Assembly (NCBI GenBank): GCA_007988745.1
Contig: BJUT01000044.1
Coordinates: forward strand, 1 to 36,155
DNA length: 36,155 nucleotides
DNA from: Pseudoalteromonas atlantica
GTDB taxonomy: Bacteria; Pseudomonadota; Gammaproteobacteria; Enterobacterales; Alteromonadaceae
Direction: 5' to 3'
This document shows, piece by piece, positions 30,700 through 36,155 of this stretch. The notes under the pieces are model-generated. The model was given only the letters and a program-made list of their open reading frames with translations, made no database searches and was not told the origin of the DNA. Each line of letters starts with the position of its first letter. Position 1 is the stretch's first letter. The translations under genes were made by a program, and so were the position numbers.

Positions 30700-31359
30700 T
30701 TAGCTGTCTGTTGATTCTATACTATTTATAAATTGCGCCATATTTACTAAACGCTCACCGACAATAAATGCAATGGTGCGTTTAACCCAAGGCGCTTTAA
30801 TATTTGTGTAGTTTAGTTTAGCTAATACGCAGCTTGTAATTATTAAAAGTAGAAGCGATGACACGCTGTAAAACCAAACCATGTGTTGCTCTAGGTGAGC
30901 ATACAAGTCAATTTCAAATAGCACATCAAAGCCAATAAAAACATAAGCCATATAAAAAGGTGCAGACATTAATAACAACTTAGTTAGTTGTAATTTATGT
31001 GAGCAAAGGCGGTAAACGTCTTTTTGAAGTTGGCTAATTGGCTTTGCATAATCAACGTTAGCAATGTGCACTATTTGGCCAATATTACCTGCAAGGCCAG
31101 CAATGGAAAATACACTCAGTATCAACGCGGATATTGAAGGCGCTGAAACACTAAAGTTATTTGCAATGTACTGCCCCAATAAAACAATAATAAAAAAGAA
31201 GGCTGCGCTTTCAATAATACGTGCCCACTTCATAGTATTAAGCTCTTTCATTTGTTTATTCACTTTTGTTTCGCTCAGCAGTGATTGGTTTATTGTAATG
31301 GCCGATTCGTTGACACTATTTTGCTGCTGCCAAGTGTTTTTAATGTTATCTAAATTCAT
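30700..31359 (-). CDS. Membrane protein paired with ECF sigma factor, possible anti-sigma factor
   Basis: A 219-aa protein. The N-terminal cytosolic part of about 45 residues (MNLDNIKNTWQQQNSVNESA ...) is followed by four hydrophobic segments (ESAAFFFIIVLLGQYIA, ISALILSVFSIAGLAG, LLLMSAPFYMAYVFIGF, SVSSLLLLIITSCVLA). It starts one base after the sigma factor stop, with gggg upstream, so the two are translated together. Such pairs often make the membrane protein an anti-sigma factor, with the N-terminus holding the sigma factor. No zinc motif is present. The role is inferred from arrangement. Confidence 0.65.
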   Translation of the reverse strand: MNLDNIKNTWQQQNSVNESAITINQSLLSETKVNKQMKELNTMKWARIIESAAFFFIIVLLGQYIANNFSVSAPSISALILSVFSIAGLAGNIGQIVHIANVDYAKPISQLQKDVYRLCSHKLQLTKLLLMSAPFYMAYVFIGFDVLFEIDLYAHLEQHMVWFYSVSSLLLLIITSCVLAKLNYTNIKAPWVKRTIAFIVGERLVNMAQFINSIESTDS

Positions 31360-31360
31360 T

Positions 31361-31867
31361 TTAAGCCCCCTGTTTTTCAAATTGATTTTTTAGTGTTTCT
31401 TTAATTCGGCCAATTCGCGTAGCGACGTTGGTTTTACTTATGCCTAAACTCGTCGCTATGCTTTGATGGGATTCGCCTTCTAAATACAGCAATACTATGG
31501 CTTTATTTAACTTATCGAGCTTTGCTATAAATTCATAAAGCTGCTTAACCTCTTCGCTTTTATCATTGTGCGCTGAGAGGTCGGCTATGTGCACAATGCA
31601 CTGCTCACTTTCATTGGCTTTATCTTCTCGTTTACTGTCTTTGCGGTAATATGAAATCGCCACATTCAGTGCTATTCGGTACATCCACGTAGAAAACTTA
31701 TAGTCTTTGTCGTAATTATCATAAGCAAGCCACATGGTGGTGAGTATTTCTTGCGCTAGGTCTTGCCTGTCGTGTTGGTTTTGACAGTACGAGTTAACTA
31801 TTTTATAAATAATGCCTTTATGCTGCTCCATTGTTTGAGCAAACAGTGCTTTTTTATTGGTGTTCAT
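31361..31867 (-). CDS. ECF-type RNA polymerase sigma factor
   Basis: A 168-aa alternative sigma factor of the extracytoplasmic-function type. Region 2 covers about residues 10-80 (GIIYKIVNSYCQNQHDRQDL, KFSTWMYRIALNVAISYYRK). Region 4 covers about 110-160 (KLDKLNKAIVLLYLEGESHQ, then the helix-turn-helix IATSLGISKTNVATRIGRIK). It would direct a small regulon controlled by the membrane protein encoded next. The ATG overlaps the stop of a short upstream reading frame (ATGA). Confidence 0.93.
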   Translation of the reverse strand: MNTNKKALFAQTMEQHKGIIYKIVNSYCQNQHDRQDLAQEILTTMWLAYDNYDKDYKFSTWMYRIALNVAISYYRKDSKREDKANESEQCIVHIADLSAHNDKSEEVKQLYEFIAKLDKLNKAIVLLYLEGESHQSIATSLGISKTNVATRIGRIKETLKNQFEKQGA

Positions 31868-31983
31868 TTACGCATAAATCCATCATCTAAATTAATCTCA
31901 TCACGTAGTTGGCTCATCACAGTTTCATTGTGTTTAATTTCTAATGCATCTGTTTTTAAAAGTAATAAAGTGCGGCGCTTTGG
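31864..31983 (-). other. Short coding-like frame overlapping the sigma factor start
   Basis: An open stretch of 39 codons (RRTLLLLKTDALEIKHNETV, then MSQLRDEINLDDGFMRK) ends with a TGA that overlaps the sigma factor ATG. It has no start codon except an internal ATG for the last 17 residues, and an in-frame TAG bounds it upstream. It could be a leader peptide controlling the sigma gene or the tail of a decayed gene. Confidence 0.35.
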
Positions 31984-32366
31984 CTAATGCAACATAGCCT
32001 GTACACATTTATATAAACATTTTAGCTGCACGATAGTACTCACATAACCTTCTTATCTAGTTATTCGCAGTATCGCTGAAATAATCACAACTATTTAAAA
32101 AATAATTATTTGAGGGAGTAATAAGCTAAGTAAAAGAGCAAAGCGAGGAGCTAGCTCTTTTTTCTGCTTTGCTATTAAAAGGGGACTCCTAGTTAAAAGA
32201 TTTTTTTAATATAGCAATAGTTAATATTATTGTATCTCTGGTTATCAAATATGACTCAGGCTAAAGGTGGTAAAAAAACATACAATCTGCTATTAATAGT
32301 GAATAATAATTTAAGGAGGTTTCTGCGTTAGCGCTGTAAGAAACCACATAACTTCAAGGATGTATT
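31984..32366. other. Intergenic region with two mutually exclusive hairpins
   Basis: No gene is seen. In the plus-strand transcript 32132-32139 (aaaagagc) pairs with 32154-32161 (gctctttt), giving a terminator-like hairpin with a T-run. Alternatively 32137-32144 (agcaaagc) pairs with 32166-32173 (gctttgct). The two stems share bases and cannot form together, as in attenuators. The next gene starts about 190 bp downstream. Confidence 0.4.
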
Positions 32367-32870
32367 TTGCAAAGTAATCATTCAAAATTTCAGCCAAATA
32401 AGTGGTCATTATTAAATTTAGCTGTTGTGCTTATACTGGCGGGTGCATTTTATTATTTGGGTCAATTTTCTGTATTTCATTCGATTCTTTTAAGCCTAAT
32501 TTGTTTTATTTCATTTTTAACCTTATTAATTTTAAAGCGTTGGAAAGCATATATTAACTATTTAAAAGCAATAGGAGATGAGATAGAGCGAGACAGATTT
32601 CACTTAGGTGAACACATAGTATCGATGGTTCCTTACATGAACTTACAAATAACAGTTCATGCACGTATGGATGAATCAGCTTTATTAATCAAAAAAGCAA
32701 ATTGTTATATTTCGATTAATTTAAAAGATATTTGCTCATTTGAGCCAACTGAATATTTCGGACGGCCAATCGCGAAAGTAATTTTGGCCGATAATAAAAA
32801 CTTAACTCCTGCACTCTATGTACCTTGGTCTGAAGAAATGGCGCTAACTCAAAGTAAAGCTCATGGGTAA
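32367..32870 (+). CDS. Hypothetical membrane protein
   Basis: A 167-aa protein with two adjacent N-terminal transmembrane helices (LLNLAVVLILAGAFYYLG and HSILLSLICFISFLTLLIL). A soluble C-terminal domain of about 110 residues (RWKAYINYLKAIGDEIERDR ... TPALYVPWSEEMALTQ) follows, probably cytosolic. No family is recognised. The start is TTG, with agga about 7 bases upstream. It appears to be a single-gene transcript. Confidence 0.6.
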   Translation: MQSNHSKFQPNKWSLLNLAVVLILAGAFYYLGQFSVFHSILLSLICFISFLTLLILKRWKAYINYLKAIGDEIERDRFHLGEHIVSMVPYMNLQITVHARMDESALLIKKANCYISINLKDICSFEPTEYFGRPIAKVILADNKNLTPALYVPWSEEMALTQSKAHG

Positions 32871-32957
32871 ACGCCTTTGTTTGCTTATCATGCCATAAAG
32901 GTATTAAGCGTTACACTCTAAGGCGATACTAAGATTTATAGCGGTTTAACTCTGATA

Positions 32958-33323
32958 CTAAGTGCGTACTTTTAAATACCACCAAATTAGAGGCGCCAGT
33001 ATCACTATTTCAATACCCACATTCAGCCACTGTTTTGCTACCGAGCCATCTAACATAATGCCAATAAGCCTTGCAATTAATAGTCCTACGAGTAACGATG
33101 ACAGTGTTGCCGCTATGCTAGCTTGCCAAGGTACAAGCTGATGATGAAATTGCAGCAATAAGCCAAAACCAATAAATAACCCCCACCAAATTCTGCGCTC
33201 TACGGCCTTAAAAATATCATTAGGAACTGGCTTATTGCTTATCAGCTCAGGGTTGGCAGCTAACACTATGCCAAAAATAATTAATACCGCACCAACAACC
33301 CTAAAAATGACTATATTATCCAT
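32958..33323 (-). CDS. Small four-span membrane protein (DUF4345-like)
   Basis: A 121-aa membrane protein with four hydrophobic segments (IVIFRVVGAVLIIFGIVLAA, RIWWGLFIGFGLLLQF, AATLSSLLVGLLIARLIGIM, and VGIEIVILAPLIWWYL). The pattern resembles DUF4345 proteins, whose function is unknown. The ATG at 33323 has gaggg 8 bases upstream and begins two bases after the AraC regulator stop, so the two form an operon. Confidence 0.6.
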   Translation of the reverse strand: MDNIVIFRVVGAVLIIFGIVLAANPELISNKPVPNDIFKAVERRIWWGLFIGFGLLLQFHHQLVPWQASIAATLSSLLVGLLIARLIGIMLDGSVAKQWLNVGIEIVILAPLIWWYLKVRT

Positions 33324-33325
33324 GA

Positions 33326-34291
33326 TCAATCCCTCAGGCTGGTTGTTTGATCAACTGTTTGAACAATCGATTGCTCAACAAGCTCCTGAGGTAACTCCTT
33401 TGCTTGGCTCCACTGCTTTGGCGATTGCCCATACATACGTTTAAATTCTCGGCTAAATTGTGATGAGCTAACATAGCCTACCGACATGGCCGCCGAACTT
33501 ACGTTCATACCCGCTGCAATTTTCATCGCGGCGGTATTTAAGCGCATAGATTTAACAAATTGAATCGGCGACATACTGGTCGCATCCTTAAATTTTCGAT
33601 GCAAAACTGCCCTACTTACGCCAATTTTTGCTGCCATATCGTCTATGGTTATGGTCTCATCTAATCGAGATGCCAAATAATCAATTGAGCGTGCTATGTC
33701 GTTTCCTACGCCAAAGGCTTGGTGCACACTACTACCTGCCTGTCCGTTTAATATGGCGTAATATAATTCTCGCAGTCGCCCTTCGCCTAAAACCGCAATA
33801 TCTACAGGGTTGCCTACGAGTTGCAGCAATCGTAGTAATGAATCGGTAAATGAGTCATCCCATGCTGCGAGTGTAAGCCCTTGCGTTTTGGGGCCTGATG
33901 CGTGTTTTTTTACACCTTGTGCAGCCATGGTAATAGATAATTCGGTCATCACTTTTGTATCTAGCGATACAATAACGCCTAGCAAGGGGGTCTCAGGTGA
34001 AGCCGTGGGTGTACCCGCTTCTACCGGCATAGACATAGGGCAGCACATATAATTATTTTCATCGTATATAAAATGCTTACCATCGAGTATGGCTTCTTTA
34101 GCGCCACTGACTATAGCAACAATACACGGCTCGTATACCGCAGGTGCACAGCGCATAGCATGCGTTACTTTAAACAACTGAACACCTTTAATACCCGTTT
34201 CTATTAGCCCTTGGGTATAATTTTCATCGTTGTTTACATCGTTAAAAGACAGGCTATTTTGTATAAGTTGCTTAATGTGGTGTTTGCTCAT
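33326..34291 (-). CDS. AraC-family transcriptional regulator
   Basis: A 321-aa regulator. An N-terminal cupin-like sensing domain of the AraC_N type (about residues 25-180: CIVAIVSGAKEAILDGKHFI, PLLGVIVSLDTKVM) is followed by two helix-turn-helix motifs of about 100 residues (TIDDMAAKIGVSRAVLHRKF, and VGYVSSSQFSREFKRMYGQS). The type is common for aldehyde- or alcohol-responsive regulators placed opposite an oxidoreductase. An SDR gene starts 209 bp away on the other strand and is a likely target. Confidence 0.92.
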   Translation of the reverse strand: MSKHHIKQLIQNSLSFNDVNNDENYTQGLIETGIKGVQLFKVTHAMRCAPAVYEPCIVAIVSGAKEAILDGKHFIYDENNYMCCPMSMPVEAGTPTASPETPLLGVIVSLDTKVMTELSITMAAQGVKKHASGPKTQGLTLAAWDDSFTDSLLRLLQLVGNPVDIAVLGEGRLRELYYAILNGQAGSSVHQAFGVGNDIARSIDYLASRLDETITIDDMAAKIGVSRAVLHRKFKDATSMSPIQFVKSMRLNTAAMKIAAGMNVSSAAMSVGYVSSSQFSREFKRMYGQSPKQWSQAKELPQELVEQSIVQTVDQTTSLRD

Positions 34292-34500
34292 TCACCCATA
34301 CCTTTTAAATATAGAATAAATCCAATCTAGCACCGTAAATACACATTCTCAATGCAGCGATACAAATAGGCATATTTTAAAGAGGATATCGCCTAGTTAC
34401 ACCTGGTGGCGAGAGTTATATTACCTAACAAGCACTTTAGAGCAATATGCATAGCCCTGTACTGCATATTTATACTTAACTATTGATAGGAATTTAACTA

Positions 34501-35451
34501 ATGAGCGCAACTAACCCATTTGGCCCTTCTGGCTGGACTCCCGACCAACTCAGTTCTTTAGTTGGTAAATGCTATCTAATAACGGGAGCAAATACAGGCG
34601 CAGGCTTTGAAGCAACCCGACTATTACTCGCTAAAGGCGCAAAAGTAGTTATGCTCAATCGTAACCCTTTAAAATCAGATGAAGCTATTGCTAAGTTAAA
34701 ACAGGAGTTTGGCAATAGTACCGATGTGAGCTTTATAAAAATGGACCTAGCAGAGCTTGCATCAGTACGCCATGCAGCCAACGAGGTATTACAAGCTGTG
34801 CCACACATAGATGCACTTATTTGTAACGGCGCTATTGCGCAGGTCGCGACTCAGCAATTTACTAAAGACGGCTTTGAAAGTCAGTTAGGGGTTAACCACT
34901 ATGGGCACTTTTTACTGTGTGGTTTGCTATTTAATAAAATAGAGCAATCTAGCGGGCGTATTGTCGTAGTGGCCAGTGAAGGCTACAAAATGGGGCTTAA
35001 AACGATTCAATTTGATGACATGAATTGGAATAAAAACTACCACCCAAATAAGACCTACTGCCACAGTAAACTTGCACAAATGATGTTTGCTTATGAGCTG
35101 CAAAATAAAATAGCCGCCGCCAATAAAAATGTGCAGGTGTTTGTGTGTCACCCAGGTGCAGCTAATACCTCTCTTATTGGCGATAATGTTAACTTTGCAA
35201 CCCGATTTACCTGGTCACTAATAGTAAAAATGGGCTTAGCGCAATCGGCAGAGCAAGGTGCATACCCTGAGGTTATGTGTGCCACCGAGCATAACCTAAA
35301 ACAACGTGCGTATTATGGCCCATCAGGAAGATGGAATTGGAGTGGCCCCGTAGGAACATGCAAACTTGAGCCGTTTGCTTTAGATCAGCCTGTGCTAAGC
35401 AAATTATGGGCGGTTACTGAGCAGCACACTGCTTTTAAATGGACAATATAA
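34501..35451 (+). CDS. Short-chain dehydrogenase/reductase
   Basis: NAD(P)-dependent oxidoreductase of 316 aa, in the branch related to retinol and protochlorophyllide reductases by length and layout. The Rossmann motif is TGANTGAGF (residues 29-37). The usual NNAG is CNGAI, the catalytic Ser is in VVVASEGY, and YCHSK gives the Tyr-x-x-x-Lys pair. NHYGHFLL before it is typical. The substrate is unknown. The ATG has agga 9 bases upstream. It is divergent from the AraC regulator, which probably controls it, and is followed by a lipase-like gene after 35 bp. Confidence 0.9.
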   Translation: MSATNPFGPSGWTPDQLSSLVGKCYLITGANTGAGFEATRLLLAKGAKVVMLNRNPLKSDEAIAKLKQEFGNSTDVSFIKMDLAELASVRHAANEVLQAVPHIDALICNGAIAQVATQQFTKDGFESQLGVNHYGHFLLCGLLFNKIEQSSGRIVVVASEGYKMGLKTIQFDDMNWNKNYHPNKTYCHSKLAQMMFAYELQNKIAAANKNVQVFVCHPGAANTSLIGDNVNFATRFTWSLIVKMGLAQSAEQGAYPEVMCATEHNLKQRAYYGPSGRWNWSGPVGTCKLEPFALDQPVLSKLWAVTEQHTAFKWTI

Positions 35452-35486
35452 TTGCTAATAGCGAACGTGTGTAGGGTGTAAAAGTA

Positions 35487-36119
35487 ATGAAAAAACCATT
35501 AGTAATCGGCCTAATATTTTTACTTTTCCTAACCGGTTTTAAAAGTACCAATAACCTCCCTGTGCAGTATAAACCTAATGATGAGCTGGTAGTACTTGCC
35601 CATGGGTTAGGCAGAAGCGATTGGGCAATGCGATATTTTGCCCAGCAGCTTAAACGTGCACATTATAAGGTATGCAGCCTAAATTACGCCTCTTTAGGGC
35701 AAAGTGTTGAGGCTGTGTTTACGCAAACAACCACACAAATTAATGCCTGTATTGCTAACGCGAGTAAAGTACATTTTGTAGGGCACTCCCTAGGTGGCTT
35801 AGTTATTAGAGCCTACTTGCAAAATAACCCTCGGGTATTTAATGGTAATACACTTGGAAATGTCGTGTTAATTGGCACGCCTAACAAAGGCAGCGAATTA
35901 GCTAATCATTTAAATGGTTCATGGTTAATGCATATAGCCGGCGGTGTAAGCCAATCTTTAATTACAGGCAGTAAGAGTTTGGGCAACACCATAAATGAGC
36001 TGGACATTGATTTAGGCGTAATAGCCGGTGCTAAAGCATCCACCCTGACACAGCATTATTTTAAAGGTAAAAACGATGGCTTGGTGTCTGTAGAATCAAC
36101 CAAACTGAGGGCGTGTTGA
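35487..36119 (+). pseudogene. Truncated triacylglycerol lipase-like alpha/beta hydrolase
   Basis: A secreted-type hydrolase. It has an N-terminal hydrophobic signal (MKKPLVIGLIFLLFLTGF), the oxyanion region VVLAHGLGRSDWAM, and the nucleophile elbow GHSLGG (VHFVGHSLGGLVIRAYL), with IGTPNKGSELA after it. The frame ends at VESTKLRAC. Homologues continue past VESTKL with a loop carrying the catalytic His, which is absent here. The last codons read agg-gcg-tgt-tga and look like the edge of inserted DNA. It is therefore probably inactive. An alternative is a frameshift just at the window end. Confidence 0.75.
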
Positions 36120-36155
36120 TTTTTGCGGATTGAAATTTGTTCAATCTAGGGGCGA
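36108..36155. mobile_element. Possible end of an insertion sequence at the window edge
   Basis: From 36108 (agggcgtgttga) the sequence no longer fits the lipase. A perfect 7-bp inverted repeat (gattgaa / ttcaatc, 36130-36148) lies inside. A terminal-repeat-like start with subterminal symmetry suggests an IS, but only 48 bp are visible. Confidence 0.35.

Overview
The window looks like a marine gammaproteobacterium of the Alteromonadales, most likely Pseudoalteromonas or a close relative. The DNA is AT-rich, the copper cluster and chromosomal proteins read like that group, and the two insertion sequences look richer in GC than their surroundings. I see no tRNA, rRNA or CRISPR array.

Layout. 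(1) 1-1353: an IS630-family element. (2) 1539-6952, minus strand: a copper operon read merR, copA (P1B ATPase), cupredoxin, DUF2933, ICMT-like methyltransferase, Met/His-rich periplasmic protein, HMA-like protein, lipoprotein. It starts at a MerR-type promoter with a 19-bp spacer. (3) 7185-7674: a CopL-like Cys/His-rich secreted protein, with ten copies of a heptamer just upstream. (4) 8141-20151, minus strand: a run of about 12 kb, read copL-like, DUF411, cusC, cusB (with two CusF domains), cusA, copC, copD, NTF2-like, copA (multicopper oxidase), copB, small membrane ORF. Cytoplasmic export (P1B ATPase), periplasmic oxidation and binding (CopA/CopC/Met-rich/DUF411) and trans-envelope efflux (CusCBA) are all present. 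(5) 20183-21503: an IS10-like IS4-family element whose transposase carries an in-frame stop. (6) 21504-29201: plasmid backbone. It holds a two-gene hypothetical operon, about 525 bp of nested hairpins next to a relaxase-like gene with a PD-(D/E)XK pattern, a Rep_3 initiator with three iterons and an AT-rich origin, small hypothetical and peptide ORFs, and a large serine recombinase. (7) 29202-36155: chromosome. It begins inside nth (endonuclease III), of which only the last 79 codons are present, and continues with a diguanylate cyclase, an ECF sigma/membrane-protein pair, an AraC regulator, an SDR and a lipase cut at the window edge.

Interpretation. The serine recombinase lies 72 bp from the broken nth gene. 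The simplest reading is that a mobilisable, replicon-bearing copper-resistance plasmid, or an element derived from one, integrated into nth. The window then holds the right end (attR), and the left end with the 5' part of nth lies outside. No type IV secretion genes and no ParA/ParB are visible, so transfer would need a helper.

Most worth following up: the hairpin array with GNA triloops next to the relaxase-like gene; nth as integration site; the CusB fusion with one intact and one decayed CusF domain; the heptamer array upstream of a copL-like gene; the MerR regulator lacking one of the two CueR copper-loop cysteines; and two tiny membrane-active-looking peptide ORFs.
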